This document shows, piece after piece, positions 1 to 6,885 of a stretch of DNA of 64,000 bases (the stretch's first letter is position 1; each line of letters begins with the position of its first letter). The stretch is from Schleiferilactobacillus harbinensis DSM 16991 (lineage in GTDB: Bacteria; Bacillota; Bacilli; Lactobacillales; Lactobacillaceae): positions 1 through 64,000 of the forward strand of contig NZ_AUEH01000010.1 in NCBI RefSeq assembly GCF_000425885.1, in the 5' to 3' direction. The notes under the pieces are model-generated. The model was not told where the DNA came from, searched no databases, and saw only the letters and a program-made list of their open reading frames with translations. The position numbers and the translations under genes were made by a program.

Positions 1-227
1 GTTTGGTAATAGTCTACCACAGCCAACTTCTGTTCCAGAGAGTAAACAGTCTTCGTATGTTTCCGCTTAAGAGATTCTAGTCCATGGGCTCGAGCCTGTT
101 CAACCCATTCCCGGATTACTCTCGTTGCCGGGATACTGTATTTCGTGCAAAGTGCACTATATGATACACGCCCTGAAAGATACTCCTGCACAACTTGTAA
201 CTTTAATTCACTAGAATATTTGGTCAT
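1..227 (-). CDS. IS3-family transposase OrfA, N-terminal fragment (partial at window edge)
   Basis: The 75 readable residues begin MTKYSSELKLQVVQEYLSG and continue with a helix-turn-helix typical of IS3/IS150-group OrfA proteins (SYSALCTKYSIPATRVIREW, then a WVEQARAHGLESL stretch). OrfA binds the terminal inverted repeats and is usually joined to the DDE-type OrfB by a programmed frameshift; OrfB would lie to the left of the window. The ATG at 227 is the first in frame and falls just inside the element end. The subgroup cannot be fixed from this fragment. Confidence 0.75.
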   Translation of the reverse strand, partial: MTKYSSELKLQVVQEYLSGRVSYSALCTKYSIPATRVIREWVEQARAHGLESLKRKHTKTVYSLEQKLAVVDYYQ

Positions 228-232
228 AAAAA

Positions 233-275
233 TGCCCCACAATCGTTAGAGTATCTGTCTAACAATTATGGGGCA
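233..275. repeat. Subterminal inverted repeat of the insertion sequence
   Basis: Arms 233-250 and 258-275 pair at 16 of 18 positions with a 7-base loop. It sits between the element end and the transposase start, where it could act as a transposase binding site or block outside transcription. That role is inference. Confidence 0.6.
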
Positions 276-280
276 CTTCA

Positions 281-1012
281 TTTGAGGGCATCGCCTTTTT
301 TGTCTTTTCTTTCTACGCCCGCATTTTTCCGATGAAGAGTGAATTGTACAAGAACCTGTATTTGGGCATGACCCAGTTCAGTACACGGATGCGCAGTTAT
401 ACCCACGCGGTGATGGACTTTTTAGCCAGCAAATTCGATATTTCCACCATGCACCAGGAACTGCAGCTGATCTTCTTCACTGAACTGACCACCTTGGCGC
501 TGATGCCGGGGACGATCACCAACGCTCACCAGCTGGTGTACACCGCCATGCAGGGCGTGTACTGGAAGCCGGAATCCGGTCAGATGAAGTTCATCCACGT
601 GGTGATCTCCCGCCTGCAGCGGCTCTCCACGGCATTCAGCGCACCCGGAGCAGAAGCGGTCCTGACCGAGCGCTTGACCATGACCCTGCTGCTGCTGCGC
701 CATACCCGCCGCCAGTACCGCATCGGCCTCTTGACCAGCCACGACCTGCCCGTTAATTATTACCTGCGCAAGGCCCTGAACGAACAGATGACTGCCAACT
801 TCAACGTGGTCGTCACCAACTACGATTCCACTCAGAGCTACGATATCATCCTCACCACCAGCATGGAGATGGCGGATCTGATGGGCATCAAGAATGACCT
901 GCCCCTGATCCAGATGCAGGACTTCGGCACTGGTTCGGATTTCGTCGTCTTGTACTGGTATCTGGATACTCTGGTTTCCGGCTATCTCAGGACTGATCTG
1001 CCCGAGCCTTGA
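281..1012 (+). pseudogene. Mga-like transcriptional regulator, 5' truncated by the insertion sequence
   Basis: An open frame starts exactly at the IS junction (281) with no start codon of its own and runs about 243 codons to a TGA at 1010-1012. Mga-family regulators are about 480-500 residues with N-terminal DNA-binding helices, a central PRD-like part and a C-terminal EIIB-like domain. What remains matches the C-terminal half: a helical stretch with HQELQLIFFTELTTLALMPG, then an alpha/beta part with RIGLLTSHDLP and SYDIILTTSMEM. The DNA-binding half is missing, so it is almost surely non-functional. The first internal ATG (332) has no ribosome binding site. The frame overlaps the 3' end of rnhA by 26 bases in convergent orientation. 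Family assignment is moderately sure; truncation is directly visible. Confidence 0.65.
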
Positions 1013-1712
1013 GCAGCGCATCCATCGTCTGATTCAACAGCGTATCCACAAACACATTCCCTGAATTCGTCGCATGGCCCTTGGTCCACTGCAGATCCAA
1101 CTGTGAGAAATGCGGCAAGATTGCCGCCAGTTCCCGCCATAATTCCGCATTCACCAGCGGCTGGTTATTCGCCCGCTGCCAGCCGCGACGCTGCCAACCG
1201 CGCAACCAGCCTTTATTGATCGCATTCAACACATATTGGGAATCCAGCGTGGCTAAAATCGGCTCTTGGTTCAAGCCCAATTGTTCCAAACGGCGCAGCG
1301 CATTGAGCAGGCCCATGATTTCCATCCGATTGTTGGTGGCGCCAAATTCGCCTGCCGAGCCGCTGTATTTCTTCTTATCCTGGGTCACCAGCAAATAGGC
1401 CCAGGCCGCCACGTCCGATTGTTTCACGTGACCGCCGGCAACGTTGCCGGTATTCCGCGAACCGCCGTCGCTCCATAACGCGACGGTGTATTTTTTTTGC
1501 GGTTGACTTGGCGCATTGACCGCCGCGGCGGCTTTCGGCTTACTGGACGTCTTGGGTCCCCCAGCCGCCACCCACGCTGCCGCTTCCGTGCGGGTCGGAA
1601 AACTCTTATAGCGGGCACCGGGGAACCCGGCCACCAATTTTTGGGTCGTCGGCCAATCGGTAAAGACCCCCGTCTTTTTACCCCGCGCCACTGCATAATA
1701 TTTCTTTGCCAT
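987..1712 (-). CDS. rnhA: Ribonuclease HI with N-terminal viroplasmin (hybrid-binding) domain
   Basis: This 241-residue enzyme cleaves the RNA strand of RNA:DNA hybrids. Residues 4-48 form a viroplasmin/Caulimovirus-VI type hybrid-binding domain (KKYYAVARGKKTGVFTDW), joined by an Ala/Pro/Lys-rich linker (about 53-72) to a catalytic domain with D82 (WSDGG), E131 (NNRMEIMG), D157 (TLDSQY), H213 (KGHA) and D223 (FVDTLL). The layout matches the two-domain RNase HI of many Firmicutes. GGAGG lies 10 bases before the ATG. The last 26 bases overlap the truncated Mga-like frame on the other strand. It appears to be transcribed alone. Confidence 0.95.
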   Translation of the reverse strand: MAKKYYAVARGKKTGVFTDWPTTQKLVAGFPGARYKSFPTRTEAAAWVAAGGPKTSSKPKAAAAVNAPSQPQKKYTVALWSDGGSRNTGNVAGGHVKQSDVAAWAYLLVTQDKKKYSGSAGEFGATNNRMEIMGLLNALRRLEQLGLNQEPILATLDSQYVLNAINKGWLRGWQRRGWQRANNQPLVNAELWRELAAILPHFSQLDLQWTKGHATNSGNVFVDTLLNQTMDALLKARADQS

Positions 1713-1853
1713 GTCTTTGCTGCCTCCGTCTTTTTTCGATACCTTCCATCTTACCGGCCTGCTCGGCTGCCCACAAGCCCGATTCTGTGCGGCGGCTGGT
1801 GCCCTTTGTTATACTAAAGAGAGTGAAACTTCAAGAGAAAGCAGTGTGGCGTT

Positions 1854-2408
1854 GTGGAACAATTTGAAAAGTACCATCCAATTATGACTCCCCGGTTTAC
1901 CTTCGATTGGCTGACCGTCTCCACGGTGAAAGACGTGTTTGCCCTGCGGCATGATCCGGCGGTTGCCGCCCAAACGAATCGGCCGGCAGACGCCGACATC
2001 AACCAAACCGTCGATTACATCAGCCACACCATGGTGGCCGTCATGCGCAACCGGCAGCTCACCTGGGGCATTACCGACCGGAGCGCCAAACAATTCGTCG
2101 GTATTTTTTCCCTCGACCCCATTGATGAAGACAGCGGCCAAGCCGGCCTGCACCTGGAATTGGTGCCTAAAGAACTGACGGCGGCGAGCGTGCGGGAAAT
2201 CATCGGCCATATGTCGGCCTTTGCCTTTGCTGAACTCGGTCTCAGCTCCCTGACGATTTGGGTCCCCGCCGGCGATACCACGGTGCAGCCGACCTTAACG
2301 GCGCTGGGCTACAAGCCGGCGTCATACACCGGCGACGGTGCACCGGACGACTTTGATCTCTATCAGATCAGTCGAGCCGTCTCCATTACGCCGCCGGGCA
2401 CTGAATAA
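1854..2408 (+). CDS. GNAT-family N-acetyltransferase (RimJ/RimL-like)
   Basis: A 184-residue protein with the size and order of the RimJ/RimL branch of GNAT acetyltransferases: an N-terminal strand (MTPRFTFDWLTVSTVKDVFAL), a hydrophobic central part (FVGIFSLDPI, AGLHLELVP) and a C-terminal helix and strand (FAELGLSSLTIWV...TLTALGYKPAS). Such enzymes move an acetyl group from acetyl-CoA to an amine; the acceptor cannot be told. GTG at 1854 is chosen because AGAGAAAG lies about 12 bases upstream; ATG at 1884 is an alternative. A terminator follows, so it is a single-gene unit. Confidence 0.75.
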   Translation: MEQFEKYHPIMTPRFTFDWLTVSTVKDVFALRHDPAVAAQTNRPADADINQTVDYISHTMVAVMRNRQLTWGITDRSAKQFVGIFSLDPIDEDSGQAGLHLELVPKELTAASVREIIGHMSAFAFAELGLSSLTIWVPAGDTTVQPTLTALGYKPASYTGDGAPDDFDLYQISRAVSITPPGTE

Positions 2409-2417
2409 TCGGTATTA

Positions 2418-2444
2418 AGACCGACGACACCCGCCGGTCTTTTT
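2418..2444 (+). terminator. Intrinsic terminator after the GNAT gene
   Basis: AGACCG (2418-2423) pairs with CGGTCT (2435-2440) and a T run follows, ten bases after the stop codon. Confidence 0.75.
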
Positions 2445-2493
2445 GTTATTCTAACGGCAGAGAGTCTAGGAATTCGAAAAGGAGCTATTAGCC

Positions 2494-3201
2494 ATGTACT
2501 TTCCCATGATGTGGTGGTGGGATCCCACCTTCTATTTAGTTATTATCGGTTTGGTGCTCTCCGGAGCGGCGTCGTGGTATGTCAACAGCACATTTCGTAA
2601 ATACGACCAGGTCACCAGCCGATCCGGCGCCAGTGGTACCGATGCGGCCGCCTATATTCTGCGATCAGCCGGTATTCACGATGTCCAGATCAACCGGATT
2701 GCTGGTAATTTGACCGATAACTACAATGGCCGAGATAAAACGCTGAATCTATCCCAGTCTACGGCAGACTCCACGTCTGTCGCCGCCATTGGCGTGGCAG
2801 CCCACGAATGCGGCCACGCGGTGCAGGACAAGGTCCGCTATTGGCCCATGGCCCTGCGCGCCGGTATTGTCCCCATTGCTAATCTGGGCTCGTCACTCGC
2901 CCTGCCAATCATCTTAGTGGGCGTGCTGCTTGCCCATAGTCAATTGTTAATCAACATCGGCATCGCGGCCTTCTCCCTGGCCCTGCTCTTCCAACTGGTC
3001 ACCCTGCCAGTGGAATTCAACGCCTCCCGCCGCGCCGTCAACATCCTCTCCAGCTCACCGCTGCTCTCCGGCGATGAAGTCGTGATGGTGAAGAAAGTCT
3101 TAACCGCAGCCGCTCTGACCTATGTGGCCGCTGCGCTGACGACGTTCCTGCAATTGCTCCGGTTAATCATTCTCTTCGGCGGCAATCGAGATAATAACTA
3201 A
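2494..3201 (+). CDS. Membrane zinc metallopeptidase, YugP family
   Basis: A 235-residue integral membrane protein with a first helix at about 12-30, the zinc-binding motif HECGH at 104-108, two helices near 125-185 and a C-terminal helix near 205-228. A downstream acidic residue in PVEFNASRRA (about 174) is the likely third zinc ligand. This is the neutral zinc metallopeptidase 2 (YugP) family, common in Firmicutes; substrates are not known. AAAGGAG sits about nine bases before the ATG. It has its own downstream terminator and so stands alone. Confidence 0.88.
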   Translation: MYFPMMWWWDPTFYLVIIGLVLSGAASWYVNSTFRKYDQVTSRSGASGTDAAAYILRSAGIHDVQINRIAGNLTDNYNGRDKTLNLSQSTADSTSVAAIGVAAHECGHAVQDKVRYWPMALRAGIVPIANLGSSLALPIILVGVLLAHSQLLINIGIAAFSLALLFQLVTLPVEFNASRRAVNILSSSPLLSGDEVVMVKKVLTAAALTYVAAALTTFLQLLRLIILFGGNRDNN

Positions 3202-3221
3202 ACTTAAACTTGCACTGTTTG

Positions 3222-3248
3222 GACCGTTTGACGAAAACGGTCTTTTTT
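3222..3248 (+). terminator. Intrinsic terminator after the YugP-type peptidase
   Basis: GACCGTTT (3222-3229) pairs with AAACGGTC (3235-3242) and is followed by six T. Confidence 0.85.
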
Positions 3249-3713
3249 CCGCCTCCAAATCGGCCTATCAAAAAATTGATCTAATTAACCCAATTTCCGT
3301 TTTCTTCAGCTGATAATTTGGAAAAGCTAGAATTGCCAAAAAACAGGGAGTAAAAAAATTCATTAGTTGCTTCAGAATTCAGCGTTCTATGGTGCGTTCT
3401 TGCTCAGACCACCGGTGTAATCACTAATTTCCAATTATGTGTACCCTTGTGTCCATTCTACTGTGCATACCAGTTTTTGTAGAATTATCTAGCAAGCTTT
3501 GACCGCTACAGCGATCAACACATTGATAGAACTCAGTTTCTGGTCTGAATTAGTGTAGCACAGTTAATGAAAGCCCTTTCAATAATGTGATATACTTACC
3601 TTAAATAAGTGGTACCAAACTAAAAGTGCGCACGGAAGATGAACAACTCATTACTCACCTCTACCGTAGACACATGCCGCTCCACACACATCTTCAGGAG
3701 AGGAGCGATTGCA
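3249..3713. other. Long AT-richer intergenic region without a convincing gene
   Basis: About 465 bases without an open frame that has a ribosome binding site. It is visibly richer in A+T than its flanks. The only signal I can support is the extended -10 promoter near its right end. It may be the remains of a lost gene, but no protein similarity is recognisable. Confidence 0.5.
3588..3596 (+). promoter_or_regulatory. Extended -10 promoter of the small membrane protein gene
   Basis: TGATATACT at 3588-3596 is a TGn extended -10 element. No good -35 box lies at the usual distance. The leader to the ATG at 3714 would be about 110 bases. Confidence 0.45.
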
Positions 3714-4133
3714 ATGAAAAAGGCAGCAAATTGGTTAGTTGCTGTTTTATTGATTGCCGCCCCACCAATTTGGCTAATCTTTCTCGCCGTACTCCAATCG
3801 TGGGTACGGGGCCCGGACGCCAACGGGCCTTTGTCAGTAGGACGTATGCTTGGGATCTACTTGTTACTGGGTCTTATTGGGTTTGGCGTAGTCGCAATCC
3901 TCAGTATCTTTACTCAACTCTTGCCAAAGCAATTATCAATTACCGCGTTGGCGATAAGTATTCTAGCTGATATGATTCTTTTTTGGCTGATTATTATGGG
4001 CTATGCCAGTCCTGTACTCCATGGTCAAACTGCGTATGCCGTTCTATACCTCACTCAATTATTTCCGATAATCATCGGCATCACCTTATTCTTTTTGGCC
4101 CGAGTAGTTGCATCGCGAGAAACTAAATCCTGA
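3714..4133 (+). CDS. Small four-helix membrane protein of unknown function
   Basis: A 139-residue protein, nearly all hydrophobic, with predicted helices at about 5-25, 45-68, 75-97 and 105-130 and a charged tail (RVVASRETKS). I recognise no family. The ATG at 3714 is chosen because AGGAGAGGAG stands just upstream; the open frame reaches back to 3639 but without a ribosome binding site. It is monocistronic, with an extended -10 promoter upstream and a strong terminator downstream, which favours a real, expressed gene. Confidence 0.65.
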   Translation: MKKAANWLVAVLLIAAPPIWLIFLAVLQSWVRGPDANGPLSVGRMLGIYLLLGLIGFGVVAILSIFTQLLPKQLSITALAISILADMILFWLIIMGYASPVLHGQTAYAVLYLTQLFPIIIGITLFFLARVVASRETKS

Positions 4134-4153
4134 AACCCTTATCAAAGAGCAAA

Positions 4154-4196
4154 AAAATCTGGAGTATGCCGCGATGGCTTCTCCAGATTTTGTTTT
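4154..4196 (+). terminator. Intrinsic terminator after the small membrane protein gene
   Basis: AAAATCTGGAG (4154-4164) and CTCCAGATTTT (4181-4191) form a perfect 11-base stem followed by a T-rich run. Confidence 0.85.
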
Positions 4197-4279
4197 GGTT
4201 TGTAAGCTTTGCCATTGGATAAAAACCGTTCCTGCCAGCAAGATGAACCCATGCGAGTACTTCAGTTTACCGCCAGTAA

Positions 4280-5053
4280 TTATAAAAAGTCCCGCAAAAT
4301 ATCGTTAAACGCAGCTGGGACCTCCGCCATGATATCGTGCCCGCACCCATCAATCGATTGGGTCTGGATCTGCGGATTCCACTTGACCGCCCAGTCGGCA
4401 TAGCCGTCAGGGAAATACGGGCTCTGCAAAGCACTGATCATTAGCGTCGGACAACTGATTTTTTCCACCACCGGCCGCCAATCGGCGCACAGGTGATCGC
4501 TGAGCAGTTCCTCCGCGGCGATGCGGAAGAACGGGTGGGCCTGCTCGGCCGCTTGCAACGGTTGGGCGACTGCCGGATCCAGACCCTGAAGCGTCTCATG
4601 GTGCCGGCTCATCAGTTGGAAGAACTGATGGACACTGGCCCGGTCGAGTCCCCGAAAACCGTACCACCAGTCCTGAGTGTTCACCATCTTCGGGCTTTGG
4701 TCCACCGTGACCACCGCCTTGACCGGAAACGCCGGATAATCTTTCAGAAACGCCCAGATGACGCTAGCGCCCATGGAATGACCGACCAGAATCGGGTCAT
4801 GCACAGCCAACGCATTCAGCACCGTGTGCAGGTCCCCGGCCAGTTCTCGCAGACTGGTGGCGGTGTCGCCGCCGGAGGCACCCTGACCGCGGTAGTCCCA
4901 GGTGATGGCCTGATAACCCCAAGCGGTAACGGCTGGAATTTGCGCCGCCCAGATCTCCTTGAATCCGCCGAAGCCGTTCAAGAAAACGATGGGTTGACCC
5001 GTACCGGTAACCGTGACGGCAACAGGGGTATTTTCTGCCACTTGGATCTGCAT
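4280..5053 (-). CDS. Alpha/beta-fold hydrolase
   Basis: A 257-residue cytoplasmic hydrolase of the epoxide-hydrolase/haloperoxidase-like branch: oxyanion-hole segment NGFGG (26-30), YRGQG near 54, nucleophile elbow GHSMGAS with Ser93, and a C-terminal catalytic His in DGCGHDIM near 237. The lid is rich in aromatic residues, suggesting a small hydrophobic ester or acyl substrate, which cannot be named. AAAGGA lies about 13 bases before the ATG. It starts 26 bases after the cardiolipin synthase stop and is probably cotranscribed with it. Confidence 0.88.
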   Translation of the reverse strand: MQIQVAENTPVAVTVTGTGQPIVFLNGFGGFKEIWAAQIPAVTAWGYQAITWDYRGQGASGGDTATSLRELAGDLHTVLNALAVHDPILVGHSMGASVIWAFLKDYPAFPVKAVVTVDQSPKMVNTQDWWYGFRGLDRASVHQFFQLMSRHHETLQGLDPAVAQPLQAAEQAHPFFRIAAEELLSDHLCADWRPVVEKISCPTLMISALQSPYFPDGYADWAVKWNPQIQTQSIDGCGHDIMAEVPAAFNDILRDFL

Positions 5054-5079
5054 ATATTGGAAGCGTCCTTTCTGAACTG

Positions 5080-6555
5080 CTAAAGAATTGGGGAGAGAAG
5101 CCGGGAGAAGTACTGCTTGAAGCGCAGCCAGCGTGATTGCTTGGCGATCGCTTGGCGGGTCAATAACGTACTGTCTTTGATATCGGCGTTAAAGATGTCC
5201 GTAAACTGCTGGGACACGCGGGAATCGTAGATGAAGCAATTGGCTTCAAAGTTCAGCGCGTAACTGCGGATATCCTGATTCATGGAACCGACAGTGACCA
5301 CCTTGTTGTCCATGACGGCAGTCTTGGCGTGGATAAAGCCTTTGTCGTAAATATAAATCTTGACCCCCGTTAAGGTCAATAGATTCGCGTAATACTGCGT
5401 GGCCCGGTAGATAAACGGATGGTCCGGCTTGTTGGGAATCATGATGCGGACGTCCACGCCAGAAGCGGCCGCCACCATCAGAGTATCGATCATACTGTCA
5501 TCGGGGATCAAGTACGGGGTCTGAATCCAAACCGATTTTTCCGCCAGCATAATCATCCGCATCATACCGCCCTTCAGGATCTGAGCAGTGCTGTCCGGTC
5601 CATCGGAGACTAGCTGGATATTGGCATGGCCGTCCAGTTTGGGATCAGGATGGCGGAAGTATTTCGGCTGGAAGGTGATCAGCTCGCCATTACGGCCCAC
5701 CGAGGCGTTCCAGTCCATGGCAAAGCGTTCCTGCAAGGACAGGACCGCGGTACCCTCCAGGCGGATCTGGGTATCCCGCCAATAACCGAACTTCTTCGTC
5801 GGTTCCACGTATTGGTCGCCGACGTTGAAACCGCCGGTGTAGCCGATGCGGCCATCGATCACCACGATCTTGCGGTGCAAGTGATAGTTCAGCCGAGTCT
5901 TGGCGACCACGTTTTGCGCGGTAATAAACGGCACCACCTGGCCGCCGGCGGCCTCATAGTCCCGGAACCAGCGGCGGCTGGTGTGCGGCGATCCCCAAGG
6001 ATCATAGATCAGCCGGACTTCCAAGCCCTCTTTGGCTTTCTCCGTCAATAAATCAAGAAATTGATTGCCAATGTTGTCGTTGAAGAAAGCATAATACTCC
6101 ACGTGGACGGTTTCTTTGGCGGCGCGGATATCCTGAAAAATCGCCTGGATCTGGGCTTGCCCATCCGTGTACACCTGGACGAAGTTCCGCTTGGTCAGCG
6201 GCGCGTCCTGGGCGTTCACGAAATAACGGATCAGCTGGCGGGCCGTGTGGGTGGTCGTATGGTCAGAGCGTTCATTATCCGGATCGGCTTTGTCGTCGGT
6301 GAGGATCATCTGCTTCAAGTGCTGCAACCCAATGTGTTCCCCATGGCTGATGTCGAATATTTTTTCTTGGGCTAAGCCGCGGCCGAGAAAGGCGTACAGT
6401 AAAAAGCCGACCACGGGCAAGAGGATCAGCACCATGAGCCAGGCCAGCGTACTGGCAATATTCCGGGGCCGGTGGAAAACCGTGACAATGGCTCCCACCG
6501 TGTTGAAGATCATTATGATGACGAAAATGGTGAGCGCGATACTCACGGCGGTCAT
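5080..6555 (-). CDS. cls: Cardiolipin synthase (phospholipase D superfamily)
   Basis: A 491-residue membrane enzyme that joins two phosphatidylglycerols into cardiolipin plus glycerol. Two N-terminal helices (about 3-25 and 36-57) precede a soluble part with two HKD motifs: HLHRKIVVIDG (H227, K229, D234) and FIHAKTAVMDN (H409, K411, D416). Length and layout match bacterial ClsA. GGGAGG is close to the ATG. It is first in a two-gene unit with the following alpha/beta hydrolase and diverges from pyruvate oxidase across a palindromic intergenic region. Confidence 0.95.
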   Translation of the reverse strand: MTAVSIALTIFVIIMIFNTVGAIVTVFHRPRNIASTLAWLMVLILLPVVGFLLYAFLGRGLAQEKIFDISHGEHIGLQHLKQMILTDDKADPDNERSDHTTTHTARQLIRYFVNAQDAPLTKRNFVQVYTDGQAQIQAIFQDIRAAKETVHVEYYAFFNDNIGNQFLDLLTEKAKEGLEVRLIYDPWGSPHTSRRWFRDYEAAGGQVVPFITAQNVVAKTRLNYHLHRKIVVIDGRIGYTGGFNVGDQYVEPTKKFGYWRDTQIRLEGTAVLSLQERFAMDWNASVGRNGELITFQPKYFRHPDPKLDGHANIQLVSDGPDSTAQILKGGMMRMIMLAEKSVWIQTPYLIPDDSMIDTLMVAAASGVDVRIMIPNKPDHPFIYRATQYYANLLTLTGVKIYIYDKGFIHAKTAVMDNKVVTVGSMNQDIRSYALNFEANCFIYDSRVSQQFTDIFNADIKDSTLLTRQAIAKQSRWLRFKQYFSRLLSPIL

Positions 6556-6665
6556 ACCTCCCAGTAAAACCTAGATAACTTTAGTATAAACGTTGGCGCG
6601 AGTGCTTGCCAAATAACGATTTTGTAAGGGGTATCAGGGATGGGCTCTCCCTCTAAACGGGCTCT

Positions 6666-6762
6666 GGCGACCAGAAGCTAGGTGATAAGGCAGGCCAGGC
6701 AAAAACCCAAACCCGAGGTTTGTGCCTGGCCTGCCTTATCACTACGCTTCTACCCGGTCGCC
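6666..6762. repeat. Large interrupted palindrome between cls and pyruvate oxidase
   Basis: A near-complete 97-base palindrome. Outer arms GGCGACC (6666-6672) and GGTCGCC (6756-6762), then AGAAGC (6673-6678) and GCTTCT (6746-6751), then a perfect 20-base stem (6682-6701 with 6723-6742, core AAGGCAGGCCAGGC), and near the loop CAAACC (6708-6713) with GGTTTG (6717-6722). It lies between two divergent genes, so it is not an ordinary terminator and lacks a T run. It resembles a repetitive extragenic palindrome or miniature element, or a cruciform regulatory site. It is not recognisable elsewhere in this window. Confidence 0.8.
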
Positions 6763-6794
6763 TGCGCCCTCTCTTACCCGAACAAACATTTCAG

Positions 6795-6823
6795 TTGCCT
6801 TCCTTGCCCCCATGCTATAAGAT
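6795..6823 (+). promoter_or_regulatory. Candidate promoter of pyruvate oxidase
   Basis: TTGCCT (6795-6800), a 17-base spacer and TAAGAT (6818-6823), each matching four of six consensus bases. A short inverted repeat GTAAG/CTTA follows at 6830-6845. Weak evidence; no clear catabolite-responsive element was found. Confidence 0.35.
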
Positions 6824-6885
6824 AGTGATGTAAGCATTTTACTTATTTTTTATTAGTGATAATTTCTCAAGGAGGCTTTTTTGCG

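Larger units (their letters stand above)
1..280 (-). mobile_element. Right-hand end of an IS3-type insertion sequence, cut by the window edge
   Basis: The segment carries the 5' part of a transposase OrfA on the minus strand and ends at 280 with the TG/CA terminal dinucleotide usual for IS3-family elements (TGAAGTGCCCC read from the end inward). Immediately beyond 280 an open reading frame of an unrelated regulator begins without a start codon, which places the junction here. A subterminal inverted repeat (233-250 with 258-275, 16 of 18 bases paired) lies between the end and the transposase start. The rest of the element lies outside the window, so its length, second end and target duplication cannot be seen. 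Confidence 0.75.

Noticed and set aside
422-1021. 199-codon minus-strand frame over the Mga-like fragment
   Set aside because: Low-complexity shadow sequence. The plus-strand frame has the conserved protein pattern.
6829-6845. TGTAAGCATTTTACTTA as a CcpA (cre) site before pyruvate oxidase
   Set aside because: The left half fits but the central CG is lost and the right half fails, so the match is too poor.
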